From: Flavobacteriia bacterium
GTDB lineage: Bacteria > Bacteroidota > Bacteroidia > Flavobacteriales_D > Crocinitomicaceae
Reading direction: 5' to 3'
Length of the DNA: 35,798 nt
Assembly (NCBI GenBank): GCA_009924735.1
Contig: RFQZ01000029.1
Coordinates: forward strand, 1-35,798
The notes under the pieces were generated by a model that saw only the letters and a program-made list of their open reading frames with translations, did not search any database and had not been told where the DNA came from. Of this stretch, positions 26,471 to 34,910 are shown in pieces. The position numbers and the translations under genes are program-made. The first letter of the stretch is position 1. Each line of letters starts with the position of its first letter.

Positions 26471-27084
26471 TAGAATAAACCATTGATTTCGGCGTCAATC
26501 ATGTTGATGATTTTACCGAGGTCTTCTTGGTTTTCGTTGAAATTATTGTTGTCTATGTCAACAATAATTAATTTTCCCTTGTCATAGGTAGAAACCCATG
26601 CTTCGTAACGCTCGTTCAAACGCTTTAAATAATCCAAGCGAATGCTTTCTTCATAATCCCTCCCACGTTTTTGAATGTGGCTTACCAAGGTAGGAATGCT
26701 AGCACGCAGGTAAATCATAAGGTCAGGAGCTTTGACAAAACCATCCATTAAATTAAAAAGGGAAAAATAGTTTTCAAAGTCGCGCGTAGTCATCAAACCC
26801 ATGGAGTGAAGGTTCGGTGCAAAAATATAGGCATCCTCATAAATGGTCCTGTCTTGAATGACGGTCTTATTTTGAGAATGGATTTCTTGTATTTGTGAGA
26901 ATCTACTGTTGAGAAAATAAACTTGAAGGTTGAAAGACCATCTTTGCATGTCTTCATAAAAGTCGTTCAAATACGGATTTTGCTCTACATCTTCGAAGTG
27001 GGTATCCCAACCATAATGTTTTGCCAATAAGTTTGTCAGTGTTGTTTTTCCGGCCCCGATATTTCCTGCAATTGCGATGTGCAT
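26470..27084 (-). CDS. Deoxynucleoside kinase
   Basis: The product has 204 residues, usual for bacterial deoxynucleoside kinases. Walker A is GNIGAGKTT (7-15), the substrate-site Glu-Asp motif lies in HFEDVEQNPYL, the DRT motif is in QDRTIYEDAYIF, and the lid is RGRDYEESIRLDYLKRLNERYEAW. It phosphorylates deoxynucleosides with ATP for nucleotide salvage; which base it prefers cannot be said. It sits just upstream of hldD with a one-base overlap, and about 58 bases after the unknown secreted protein gene. Confidence 0.92.
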   Translation of the reverse strand: MHIAIAGNIGAGKTTLTNLLAKHYGWDTHFEDVEQNPYLNDFYEDMQRWSFNLQVYFLNSRFSQIQEIHSQNKTVIQDRTIYEDAYIFAPNLHSMGLMTTRDFENYFSLFNLMDGFVKAPDLMIYLRASIPTLVSHIQKRGRDYEESIRLDYLKRLNERYEAWVSTYDKGKLIIVDIDNNNFNENQEDLGKIINMIDAEINGLF

Positions 27085-27142
27085 GGTTAGATGATTTAGG
27101 GAGCTAAAATAAGCATTTTAAGAAAAACGATATCCCAAAATC

Positions 27143-27982
27143 TCATTGTTTTATAAACACATGTAAAAACCCATCGAATTCTATGTATAATTGGTTTCCT
27201 GAGGCTTTTATTTCATTGGTTTTCCCTGTTGTGCCTAGGTGTGTCAAGCATTTCTCATCGCTGAATGGGTCCCATTTCATCAGGCAATTGTCAGCGATGT
27301 AGTATAGGTCTTCGTTGAGTGGTACGCTGTTTTTATTGGGAAGTTTATATTGCCTAACCTCGTTCATAAAATCGTCCATTAAAATAACCTTTCCCTCGCT
27401 GTCCATTGCCCAAAGACCATTTTGGGTTTCCTTGATCTTTATGTTCCCTGTTAATTTTAACAAGCCACGCAGGTTGTTAACGGATTGCACGATGGTTTTT
27501 TGCATGAAATTGTAGAGGATGAGTTGGCTGTTCATTTCATCATACATCCAAAGCAGCTCAGGTCGCTTGCTTACGGCCACCGAGGTTACATTGGAAAGTC
27601 CAAGTTCTTCGAGTGAAATGCATTCACCTTGCATGCTAAGTGTATTGTCTGTAAAACAAATTTGCTGTTGCTCCGCTGAGAACAATAAAAGTTTCATGGC
27701 ATTGATGGCTTCAATTTCACTGATGCTTTGCCATTCTTTGATGCTTTGCATGGCTGCTAAATTGGTCGAAGCTACTTTTTTAATTTGTTCTTTCTTCGTG
27801 AAATAAAGGTTGTGTTGTCCGTCCACGTACCAATGATCTGTCCCTTCTGGGATTTGGAACATCTCTTTTTCTTTCCAAACTTCCGTTTGTGTAAATCCGA
27901 TGAACCCACAAGCCATACTGGCAATCATAAGTATGATTTTAGGATTCACTTTTAAGAATTTCGTCCATAAATTTTCGGTCAT
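27143..27982 (-). CDS. Secreted protein of unknown function, possible beta-propeller
   Basis: The product from ATG 27982 has 279 residues. The N-terminus MTENLWTKFLKVNPKIILMIASMACGFIGFTQ looks like a signal peptide with a long n-region. The mature part has many short strands with patterns like NLYFTKKEQIKKVAS, ELLWMYDEMNSQLILYN, GLWAMDSEGKVILMD and DLYYIADNCLMKWDP, which could form a propeller; I recognise no family. The gene starts inside the end of the GH3 gene: the 27982 start overlaps it by 44 bases and the longer 28012 start by 74. A shorter start within the signal (MIASMACGF) is also possible. Function unknown. Confidence 0.65.
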   Translation of the reverse strand: MTENLWTKFLKVNPKIILMIASMACGFIGFTQTEVWKEKEMFQIPEGTDHWYVDGQHNLYFTKKEQIKKVASTNLAAMQSIKEWQSISEIEAINAMKLLLFSAEQQQICFTDNTLSMQGECISLEELGLSNVTSVAVSKRPELLWMYDEMNSQLILYNFMQKTIVQSVNNLRGLLKLTGNIKIKETQNGLWAMDSEGKVILMDDFMNEVRQYKLPNKNSVPLNEDLYYIADNCLMKWDPFSDEKCLTHLGTTGKTNEIKASGNQLYIEFDGFLHVFIKQ

Positions 27983-29450
27983 TTTGGATGCGGGGAATTT
28001 TATGCTGTCCACCGAATTTACCGCTTTTTTTCATCCATGTAACAAACGTGCCCGCTTTCAGATTGCGAATTTTCAATGGCAACATATTGATGTCCTTGTG
28101 TCTTTTTACATCGTAGTCAGAATTGATCTCTCGCATAATGTAATCCAATCCCAATTCCAATTCTTTTAAATTCAAAACTTCATTTGACATTTCGATGGCC
28201 CATTCATGTCCACCAATCCCTGAAGTGAAATCAAAATAAGGGGCTACGGTATATTCAGAGAATTCAACATTGTATTGCTTGCGCCACCTTGCGATTGCTT
28301 TTTCGAAGTGCATGATGACTGCTTTTTCCCCAAAAGCATTGATGAAGTGTGCGGTTCTTCCGGTTACTTTAAAGCGAAAAGGATAGGTGCTTACAAAAGA
28401 CAGGGTATCGCCAACGATGTATCTCCAAAGCCCCGCGCTGGTAGTAATTACCAGCGCATATTCTTTGTGAAGCTCAATGTCTTCAAGCAACTTAACTTCG
28501 GCTGAGTGTGTTCCATTGTAAGAATCCATGGGGATGAATTCGTAAAAAACTTGAGAATCTGTGAGCAACAACAATCCGTCTTCTGCCTTTCCATCTTGTA
28601 ATCCAAAATATCCTTCGGATGAATTGTAGGATTCAACATAGTTCATTTCTTCGTTTCCAATGATTGTATCCAGGGTTTGGCGATAGGGTAGGATGTTCAT
28701 ACCACCATGGATGTACAATTCTAAATTTGGCCAGACTTCGTGAAGGTTGTTTTTACCGGTTAATTCTAAAATACGTTTCCCCAGACTCGTCATCCAACTC
28801 GGTACACCCGCCAAAATCGCGACGTCCTCTTTGATACTTGATTCCGCCATTCGGTTGAGCTTTTCTTCCCAATCTGAATGAAGTACAATTTCCTTCTCGG
28901 GAACCCTTCTGAACTCTGTCCATATCGGTAGGTTTTCAATGATGATGGCAGAAAGATCCGCGACGATGGCTTGGTTGTCCGAACTTTGAAGGGCATTACT
29001 GCCTCCAAGGATTAGGTGTTTTTTGGAATATAATTTACGGTTTGGAAAATTTGCGTGGTAGCTAGCCAATAGGTCTTTTCCGCCAGCGTAGTGATTCTGA
29101 TGCAAGGAGTCTTTGGTTACTGGAATGGTTTTCATTCTCCCTCCCGTCGTACCCGAACTTTTGGCAAACCATTTTGTTTGTCCTGGCCATAAGACATTTT
29201 TTTCACCTTCTAAGGTTGCTTGTATAAAAGGCGTAAGGCTATCGTAATCCTGAAGCGGAAGCAGGGATTGAAAGTCTTTAATGGATTTTATACTGGAAAA
29301 ACGATGGTGTTTACCGAATTCAGTTTGAAGGCCACTGTTTAGCAATTCTAAAAAAACTTTTTTTTGAGATTCTATGGGGAAATTACGAAATGAATCTATG
29401 CGTTTCAGCCTCTGTCTTATGTAGGCAGAAAAAATCGCATCGACAATCAT
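27939..29450 (-). CDS. GH3-family acyl-acid amido synthetase-like protein
   Basis: The product has 503 residues, as usual for bacterial GH3 homologues. The adenylation motif KSSGTTGGRMKTIPVT (about 92-107), YVESYNSSEGYFGLQD (about 270-285) and the middle motif LWRYIVGDTLSF (about 340-351) match GH3 ATP- and substrate-binding loops. Plant GH3 enzymes use ATP to join carboxylic acids such as indole-acetate or jasmonate to amino acids. The bacterial substrate is not known. It is cytoplasmic, with no signal peptide. It lies 21 bases after a 32-residue membrane peptide gene and overlaps the next gene by 44 bases, so it is probably part of that operon. Confidence 0.9.
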   Translation of the reverse strand: MIVDAIFSAYIRQRLKRIDSFRNFPIESQKKVFLELLNSGLQTEFGKHHRFSSIKSIKDFQSLLPLQDYDSLTPFIQATLEGEKNVLWPGQTKWFAKSSGTTGGRMKTIPVTKDSLHQNHYAGGKDLLASYHANFPNRKLYSKKHLILGGSNALQSSDNQAIVADLSAIIIENLPIWTEFRRVPEKEIVLHSDWEEKLNRMAESSIKEDVAILAGVPSWMTSLGKRILELTGKNNLHEVWPNLELYIHGGMNILPYRQTLDTIIGNEEMNYVESYNSSEGYFGLQDGKAEDGLLLLTDSQVFYEFIPMDSYNGTHSAEVKLLEDIELHKEYALVITTSAGLWRYIVGDTLSFVSTYPFRFKVTGRTAHFINAFGEKAVIMHFEKAIARWRKQYNVEFSEYTVAPYFDFTSGIGGHEWAIEMSNEVLNLKELELGLDYIMREINSDYDVKRHKDINMLPLKIRNLKAGTFVTWMKKSGKFGGQHKIPRIQNDRKFMDEILKSES

Positions 29451-29471
29451 GCAATGAGGGCGATTGCGCTG

Positions 29472-29570
29472 TTAACCAAGAAAAATGATGGAGGCAAGAA
29501 TTGCCAACATAACAATCGTGTAAATGGTAGCAAGTGCAGCGGTCGTTTCTTCAAAGAATTTTCCTGACAT
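29472..29570 (-). CDS. 32-residue single-span membrane peptide
   Basis: A small frame begins with ATG 29570 and ends with TAA 29472. The peptide starts MSGKFFEETTAALATIYTIV and continues as MLAILASIIFLG. It has a polar N-terminus of about 10 residues and one membrane span of about 20 (ALATIY to IIFLG). Two things support it: a full -7 box (29587-29594) lies just upstream, and the gap between the Bax-inhibitor gene and GH3 has no other content. It could be a small subunit or regulator of a membrane complex. I recognise no family. The GH3 gene starts 21 bases later on the same strand. Confidence 0.6.
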   Translation of the reverse strand: MSGKFFEETTAALATIYTIVMLAILASIIFLG

Positions 29571-29586
29571 GGTTCTGAATTTTGTT

Positions 29587-29594
29587 CAAAAATA
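29587..29594 (-). promoter_or_regulatory. -7 promoter box for the membrane peptide and GH3 genes
   Basis: On the minus strand this reads TATTTTTG, a full match to TAnnTTTG, with TTG (29612-29610) 15 bases upstream. The leader to ATG 29570 would be about 10 bases. The region is very AT-rich, so some chance of a false match remains. Confidence 0.5.
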
Positions 29595-29618
29595 TAAAAA
29601 ATATAAATACAAAATAGA

Positions 29619-30332
29619 TTAATCTCTGTTCCCTAAAAGTCTTAGCAGGGTAAGGAAAAGATTTACGAATAAAATATACAATTGCATCCCGCCGATTAAC
29701 GCCAATTTGTTTTTTGTTTCAGCATTAAATTCGTTGGATTGAGCCACGCGCTTAAGTTGTTGCATTTGATATGCAATGAGCCCAGTGAATACAAAAACCC
29801 CGAGGAGTGTAATCAGTAGATCAAACAATCCGCTTCCAAGAAACATATTTACGATGCCACCGATGATCATTCCAATCAATACCATGTAAAGCAAACTTCC
29901 GAATTTCGTTAAATCTGTCTTGGTGGTATATCCCAAGATGGCCATTCCGCCAAATGCTGCGGAAGAAACAAAAAAGGTAAACACAATCGCATGGGTACTG
30001 TATGCCATGAAGATGACGGACAGAGTACTTCCCATGCAAGCTGAATACAAGATGAAAAGCAACAATAGGGTAGACATCGCTAATTTTTGAAATCCCCATT
30101 GTATCACCATCGCTAAAACGATGGGCGCAAACAACACGACATAGAAAAGCATGGATGTTTTTCCAGTTTCCGAAACGAACAGTGATTCAAAAAGACTTCG
30201 GTTGGTACCTACTGCATACGCAATGACCCCTGAGATGGAAAGCGCAATAAACATATAGGAATAAACCGATCGAATGAAATGGCTTGCAACAGTGGTGTCG
30301 TAAGAATTGGATTGGTCTGTATACGGTTGCAT
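29619..30332 (-). CDS. Bax inhibitor-1/YccA family integral membrane protein
   Basis: The product has 237 residues with seven hydrophobic spans (about 20-42, 60-80, 85-105, 110-132, 140-160, 165-190 and 210-232). The N-terminus VASHFIRSVYSYMFIALSISGVIAYAV and the middle AAFGGMAILGYTTKTDLTKFGSLLYM are typical of the BI-1/YbhL group. These proteins are thought to act as pH-sensitive calcium leak channels or to modulate membrane proteases; here the role is unknown. It begins one base after the folE stop, so it is co-transcribed with folE. Confidence 0.93.
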   Translation of the reverse strand: MQPYTDQSNSYDTTVASHFIRSVYSYMFIALSISGVIAYAVGTNRSLFESLFVSETGKTSMLFYVVLFAPIVLAMVIQWGFQKLAMSTLLLLFILYSACMGSTLSVIFMAYSTHAIVFTFFVSSAAFGGMAILGYTTKTDLTKFGSLLYMVLIGMIIGGIVNMFLGSGLFDLLITLLGVFVFTGLIAYQMQQLKRVAQSNEFNAETKNKLALIGGMQLYILFVNLFLTLLRLLGNRD

Positions 30333-30333
30333 A

Positions 30334-30900
30334 TTAATGAAGTTTAGACTTCACTAAGTTAATAAATTCCTTACGTGTAGCTTCATTGTTCATGAAAATT
30401 CCCGTGAAAGCACTGGTGGTCGTAACAGAATTTTGTTTTTGAACTCCACGCATTTGCATACACATGTGGGCGCATTCGATTACAACGGCAACCCCTTTGG
30501 GCTGTAAGGTTCTTTGGATACAGTCGCGGATGTCAATGGTTAATCGCTCTTGAACCTGCAGTCTGCGAGCGTAAGCATCAACGACACGCGGCACCTTGCT
30601 GAGTCCAACAATTTTTCCATCGGGAATATACGCTACGTGCGCTTTTCCAAAGAAAGGAAGCATGTGGTGCTCACACATGGAATAGACTTCGATGTCTTTT
30701 ACAATGACCATTTCAGAATAGGCTTCGTGAAAAATGGCTTGTTCAACAATTGTATCTGGATTTATATCACTTCCATGGGTTAAAAACTTCATGGCTTTCG
30801 CGATGCGTTCTGGGGTTTTGATTAATCCTTCTCGGTTTATATCCTCTCCTATCAATTTAAGGATTTCTCTGTAATGGTTTTCTATCGCTTCGTGATTCAA
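30334..30900 (-). CDS. folE: GTP cyclohydrolase I
   Basis: The product has 188 residues, a normal length. It turns GTP into dihydroneopterin triphosphate, the entry to folate and pterins. The zinc ligands are Cys76 and His79 in MCEHHMLPF, and Cys147 in [11 protein letters not shown]. The substrate loop [24 protein letters not shown] (about 98-121) is intact. It is followed by the BI-1 gene after one base and preceded by the PTPS-type gene after 34 bases. A -7 box at 30925-30932 may give it a separate start. Confidence 0.97.
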   Translation of the reverse strand: MNHEAIENHYREILKLIGEDINREGLIKTPERIAKAMKFLTHGSDINPDTIVEQAIFHEAYSEMVIVKDIEVYSMCEHHMLPFFGKAHVAYIPDGKIVGLSKVPRVVDAYARRLQVQERLTIDIRDCIQRTLQPKGVAVVIECAHMCMQMRGVQKQNSVTTTSAFTGIFMNNEATRKEFINLVKSKLH

Positions 30901-30924
30901 TGTATTTGGGTATTTTAGTTAAAA

Positions 30925-30932
30925 CAAACGTA
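30925..30932 (-). promoter_or_regulatory. Possible -7 promoter box for folE
   Basis: On the minus strand this reads TACGTTTG, a full match to TAnnTTTG, in the 34-base gap before folE. I find no TTG at the -33 distance, and readthrough from the genes upstream is also likely. Confidence 0.35.
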
Positions 30933-30934
30933 TG

Positions 30935-31366
30935 TTAAAAAGGTTCTTTTCCGCCGTAATAGGTGACAAAGTTGTTTTCGGTCTCTATCAATTTCAATTT
31001 GCAAAGTTCGCCGCCATGCGCACGAATCGGAGCCTCTAAGCGCTCCCAAATGGCAATGACAATGTTTTCAGTGGAAGCCATTACGCCGGTTAGAAATGGG
31101 ACATCTAAGTTCAAGTTTTTATGGTCCAATGCGTCTATCACCTTTTCTTTAACAAGATCGCTTAGGTCTTTAAGGTTCATTACGAATCCTGTCTCCGGAT
31201 CGGGGTATCCTGAAACCGTTACGAATAACTCGAAATTGTGACCATGCCAATTCTTATTCGCACATTTACCAAAAACCTCATTGTTCTTTTCCTCTGACCA
31301 CTCGGGTTGCCAGAGTTTATGCGCTGCATTGAAGGTTTCTCTACGGGTGATGTAGGTTTTTTTCAT
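30935..31366 (-). CDS. 6-pyruvoyl-tetrahydropterin synthase (PTPS-type) family protein
   Basis: The product has 143 residues. It belongs to the PTPS/QueD family: zinc ligands His16 (NAAHKL), His41 and His43 (WHGHNF), and catalytic Cys35 in FGKCANKNWHGH. The gap from Cys to the HGH is five residues, as in animal PTPS, not three as in QueD of the queuosine path. The end also fits PTPS (IETENNFVTYYGG, compare ETDNNIVVYKG). It should therefore use the product of FolE, encoded next door, to make 6-pyruvoyl-tetrahydropterin. A queuosine role cannot be excluded. It overlaps mtaB by 4 bases. Confidence 0.9.
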   Translation of the reverse strand: MKKTYITRRETFNAAHKLWQPEWSEEKNNEVFGKCANKNWHGHNFELFVTVSGYPDPETGFVMNLKDLSDLVKEKVIDALDHKNLNLDVPFLTGVMASTENIVIAIWERLEAPIRAHGGELCKLKLIETENNFVTYYGGKEPF

Positions 31367-32688
31367 GATGTTATGGTTGATGGTTCGTCCAAATAGCTTG
31401 CGGTTACGGTGTTTTCATGGCTAAGGTTTTCAAGTTTCACCTCAACCAATTGATTGATGTATTTTGGGTCATAGGGCATTTCAATTTTAATATAATTTGG
31501 GGTGAAACCATACATCTTTCCTTGCGATTCTTCGTGTTCAAAAAGAACCTGTCCTGTCGTTCCCAATTGAGAATCGTAAAACTGTCTCTTTTTCCGGTCG
31601 CTTAGTACATGTAAGGCTTTGCTTCTTTCCCTTCGTACGGCCTGGGGGACGGGTTCGCCCAACTTAACAGCGGTTGTATTGGCACGTTCAGAGTAGGTAA
31701 AGACATGTAAATAGGAAATGTCTAAATGTTGCAGAAAAGCGACCGTATCGTTAAAATCTTCATCGGTTTCTCCTGGGAATCCAACAATCACATCTACGCC
31801 AATGCATGCATTGGGTGCCAATTGCTTGATGTAGTTTACCCGTTCTTCATACAATTCACGAAGGTATTTGCGCCGCATGAGTTTTAGAATTCGGTTGCTT
31901 CCTGATTGCAAAGGAATGTGAAAGTGGGGCATAAATTTTTCTGATGCTTGCAAACAAAAAAGAATGATTTCGTCCGTCAAAAGATTGGGTTCGATGGAAG
32001 AAATCCGAAACCGTTGAATTCTTTCTACGCGGTCCAATGCTTGAATTAAATCGAAAAAGCTTTCGCCCGATCCTTGTCCGAAATCCCCAATGTTTACACC
32101 CGTTAATACAACTTCTTTAACCTCCGTTTCGGCGATTTTTTGAGCCTCTGCTAACGTTTTTTCAATGCTGGCATTTCTGCTTTTGCCACGCGCCAAAGGG
32201 ATGGTGCAAAAAGTACAAAAGTAATCGCACCCGTCTTGAACCTTTAAAAAACTACGGGTTCTGTCACCAAGACTGTAAGAAGGAATGAAGTCATTTACCT
32301 GCTTTATGGAATCGTGTTTTACAAATAAGCCTAGGCTTTCATAATTCGCTTCAATGTGTTCGACCAAATTGAATTTATCCGAAGCACCCAGAACCATATT
32401 CACCCCAGGGATGCTTGCGATTTCATCGGGCTTCAATTGAGAATAACAACCAACGATGGCAACGTACCCTTCCGGATTGATTTTCTTTGCTTTTTTGACG
32501 AGTTGCTTGCATTTTTTATCGGCATTTTCCGTAACCGAACAGGTGTTAATAACAAACACATCTGGGGTATCTTCAAAGTCAACTTTTGCATAGCCTGCCG
32601 CTTGAAAACTCCGAGAAAGTGTAGAGGTCTCTGAGAAGTTGAGTTTGCATCCTAAGGTGTAAAAAGCGACTTTCCGATAAAATTGCAT
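31363..32688 (-). CDS. mtaB: tRNA t6A37 methylthiotransferase MtaB
   Basis: The product from ATG 32688 has 441 residues. It adds a methylthio group to t6A at position 37 of tRNAs reading ANN codons. The N-terminal Fe-S domain has Cys14 (TLGCKLNFSE), Cys50 (NTCSVTENADKKC) and Cys81 (VGCYSQ). The radical-SAM cluster is Cys154, Cys158 and Cys161 (GCDYFCTFCTIPLARG), and a C-terminal TRAM domain is at about 375-435. TLGCKLN and NTCSVTENADKKC are typical of MtaB rather than MiaB or RimO. An in-frame TTG at 32694 would add two residues. TATCTTTG (32699-32692, minus strand) matches the -7 consensus but lies only 3-4 bases before ATG, so it would give a nearly leaderless transcript if used. Confidence 0.94.
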   Translation of the reverse strand: MQFYRKVAFYTLGCKLNFSETSTLSRSFQAAGYAKVDFEDTPDVFVINTCSVTENADKKCKQLVKKAKKINPEGYVAIVGCYSQLKPDEIASIPGVNMVLGASDKFNLVEHIEANYESLGLFVKHDSIKQVNDFIPSYSLGDRTRSFLKVQDGCDYFCTFCTIPLARGKSRNASIEKTLAEAQKIAETEVKEVVLTGVNIGDFGQGSGESFFDLIQALDRVERIQRFRISSIEPNLLTDEIILFCLQASEKFMPHFHIPLQSGSNRILKLMRRKYLRELYEERVNYIKQLAPNACIGVDVIVGFPGETDEDFNDTVAFLQHLDISYLHVFTYSERANTTAVKLGEPVPQAVRRERSKALHVLSDRKKRQFYDSQLGTTGQVLFEHEESQGKMYGFTPNYIKIEMPYDPKYINQLVEVKLENLSHENTVTASYLDEPSTITS

Positions 32689-32771
32689 GTGCAAAGATAA
32701 GAAACTATGAATATTGATTTTAATCTGGGATTTTCTAATGCATTTTGCGGAAGCTATCGCGCTGTATTGAT

Positions 32772-32779
32772 TAACTTTG
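32772..32779 (+). promoter_or_regulatory. -7 promoter box for the cystathionine beta-synthase operon
   Basis: TAACTTTG is a full match to TAnnTTTG, with a TTG at 32745-32747 (24 bases upstream). The leader to ATG 32794 would be under 15 bases. It would drive the three genes up to 35289. Confidence 0.45.
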
Positions 32780-32793
32780 TCTAAAATTTACGC

Positions 32794-34161
32794 ATGCAAT
32801 TCTTTTCGAACATTTTGGAAACCATTGGAAATACACCTTTGGTGAAAATCAACAAATTGACCACTGAACTTCCTGCTTTGGTACTTGCCAAGGTAGAAAC
32901 AACCAACCCTGGGAATTCTGTAAAGGACCGTATGGCTGTAAAGATGATTGAAGATGCTGAAAAAGATGGGAGGCTAAAACCGGGAGGAACTGTCATTGAA
33001 GGAACCTCAGGGAATACGGGAATGGGACTTGCTTTGGCTTGCATCATCAAAGGTTATAAACTCATTTGTGTTTTGAACGACAAACAATCCAAAGAAAAAA
33101 TGGATATTTTGCGTGCAGTCGGTGCTGAAGTAGTGGTTTGTCCCACCGCTGTTGAACCTACAGATCCTCGTTCATACTACTCCGTTTCCCGTCGTTTATC
33201 AGAAGAAATTCCGAATTCTTGGTATGTGAACCAATACGATAATCTTTCGAATCGCACCGCACATTACGAACAAACCGGCCCTGAGATTTGGGAGCAAACA
33301 GGGGGTAAAATCACACATTTTGTCGTTGGGGTAGGAACCGGAGGTACCATTTCTGGCGTTGGGAAATACCTCAAGGAAAAGAATCCAAACATAAAAATCT
33401 GGGGCATTGATACCTATGGTTCAGTGTTCAAAAAATACAAGGAAACAGGTATTTTTGATGAAAATGAAATCTATCCTTACATCACTGAAGGAATCGGAGA
33501 AGATATCTTGCCTGCCAATGTAGATTTCGACATCATTGACCATTTTGAAAAAGTGACAGATAAAGATGCTGCCATTTATACCCGTCGATTGGCTCGTGAA
33601 GAAGGAATCTTTGTTGGGAATTCAGCGGGTGCCGCCCTCAAAGGACTGTTGCAAATGAAAGCGCAACTAAGCAAGGATGACGTTGTTGTTGTATTGTTCC
33701 ACGACCATGGAAGTCGTTATGTCGGTAAGATTTTCAATGATGATTGGATGCGTGAACGCGGGTTTTTAGAAGAACACGTGCTTACCGCTGGAGATTTAGT
33801 GGCAAAACATAAAGACAAGCCCTTGGTAACGGTTTACGCAGAAGAATTGGTTTCGCACGCAATCGCCAAAATGCGTTTCTATTCCATTTCTCAAATCCCT
33901 GTGATGAAAGACGGGAAATTGGTAGGATCCATAGATGACAGCCACGTGTACCAAGTTTTAATGGATAACCCGTCCCTAAAAGACGCGCCCATTTCTTCGG
34001 TCATGCGTCCCGCTTTTCCAGTTGTGCAAGCCAATACACCCATCGATGATCTTTGTAAGTTAATTAACAGAGACATCCCCGCAGTCATTGTGCAAGTTTC
34101 AGAGACACCAGCCGAATTTCACATTGTTACCCGTTACGATGTCATTTCAGCGATGTCCTGA
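32794..34161 (+). CDS. Cystathionine beta-synthase (PLP enzyme with CBS domain pair)
   Basis: The product has 455 residues. The N-terminal part (to about 325) is a type II PLP enzyme: PLP lysine Lys44 in NPGNSVKDRMA, phosphate loop SGNTG (72-76) and GTGGTISG (about 190-197). The C-terminal part (about 335-455) is a CBS pair (MRFYSISQIPVMKDGKLVGSID; VMRPAFPV ... RDIPAVIV), which can sense adenosyl compounds. This layout is that of cystathionine beta-synthase, which joins serine and homocysteine, rather than plain cysteine synthase. Some bacterial homologues act on O-acetylserine, so the substrate is not certain. No heme-binding N-terminus is present. The next gene starts with a one-base overlap (TGATG). 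Confidence 0.92.
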   Translation: MQFFSNILETIGNTPLVKINKLTTELPALVLAKVETTNPGNSVKDRMAVKMIEDAEKDGRLKPGGTVIEGTSGNTGMGLALACIIKGYKLICVLNDKQSKEKMDILRAVGAEVVVCPTAVEPTDPRSYYSVSRRLSEEIPNSWYVNQYDNLSNRTAHYEQTGPEIWEQTGGKITHFVVGVGTGGTISGVGKYLKEKNPNIKIWGIDTYGSVFKKYKETGIFDENEIYPYITEGIGEDILPANVDFDIIDHFEKVTDKDAAIYTRRLAREEGIFVGNSAGAALKGLLQMKAQLSKDDVVVVLFHDHGSRYVGKIFNDDWMRERGFLEEHVLTAGDLVAKHKDKPLVTVYAEELVSHAIAKMRFYSISQIPVMKDGKLVGSIDDSHVYQVLMDNPSLKDAPISSVMRPAFPVVQANTPIDDLCKLINRDIPAVIVQVSETPAEFHIVTRYDVISAMS

Positions 34162-34910
34162 TGAATGTATTTTTCGACCAAATGGAAAGGAAGGTGCAAT
34201 TAAAACCTTCGCCCCAGAGAATTGTTTCTTTGGTGCCTTCCATAACTGAGTTTCTTTTCGCTTTGGGATTAGAAGACAGGGTGGTGGGCATTACAAAGTT
34301 TTGCATTTTTCCAGATGAATGGTTCCGAACGAAAACAAAAATTGGGGGTACAAAATCTCCTGACATTCAAAAAATTAAAACACTTCAACCTGATTTAATC
34401 ATTGGCAATAAGGAAGAGAATAGGGAGGGCGACATTGCGGAAATGAGCAAGTTTTCCCCGGTATGGATGAGCGATGTGAATTCCGTTTCGGACATGTATG
34501 AAATGTTACAGGCGTTAGGAGAGGTGTTGGGGTGTTCAACAAACGTGAAGCCTTGGTTGACCAAATGGGAAGCCTTTTTTCAGGAAAACAAAACGAGGGG
34601 GCAAGGCAGAAGCGCATTGTACGTCATTTGGAAGGATCCAATCATGGTCGTCGGAAAAAACACCTACATTGATTCGTACATGACGGAAATTGGGTATAAC
34701 AACTGTGTGAACGAAGATCGTTATCCTATGCTGAAGGATCTTGAAGGGATTGAGCCAGAGGAGATTTTATTAAGTTCGGAGCCTTTTCCTTTTAAAGAAG
34801 ATGACTTTGTAAAATTTAATTCTCTTTTTCCAAAAGCAAACATTCAATTGGTTTCTGGGGAGGAATTTTCTTGGTACGGCGTAAGAAATCTTGTGGATGA
34901 AAAACAGTAA
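34161..34910 (+). CDS. BtuF/FhuD-like metal-chelate-binding protein without signal peptide
   Basis: The product has 249 residues. It has the helical-backbone fold of class III substrate-binding proteins: RIVSLVPSITEFLFALGLEDRVVGITKFC (about 20-48), then LQPDLIIGNKEENREGDI (about 75-92), a long linker helix (about 110-145) and a second lobe ending EEFSWYGVRNL. Such proteins bind cobalamin, heme or siderophores for ABC import. However, no signal peptide or lipobox is present: the start MNVFFDQMERKVQLKPSPQ is polar. It is therefore predicted to be cytoplasmic, and no permease genes are near. It is coupled to the cystathionine beta-synthase gene and overlaps the DCC gene by 14 bases. Confidence 0.82.
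   Translation: MNVFFDQMERKVQLKPSPQRIVSLVPSITEFLFALGLEDRVVGITKFCIFPDEWFRTKTKIGGTKSPDIQKIKTLQPDLIIGNKEENREGDIAEMSKFSPVWMSDVNSVSDMYEMLQALGEVLGCSTNVKPWLTKWEAFFQENKTRGQGRSALYVIWKDPIMVVGKNTYIDSYMTEIGYNNCVNEDRYPMLKDLEGIEPEEILLSSEPFPFKEDDFVKFNSLFPKANIQLVSGEEFSWYGVRNLVDEKQ

Noticed and set aside
32689..32793. Possible cobalamin or SAM riboswitch ahead of the cystathionine beta-synthase operon
   Set aside because: The divergent spacer is only about 105 bases, the predicted leader is under 15 bases, and no riboswitch-like conserved stems were seen.
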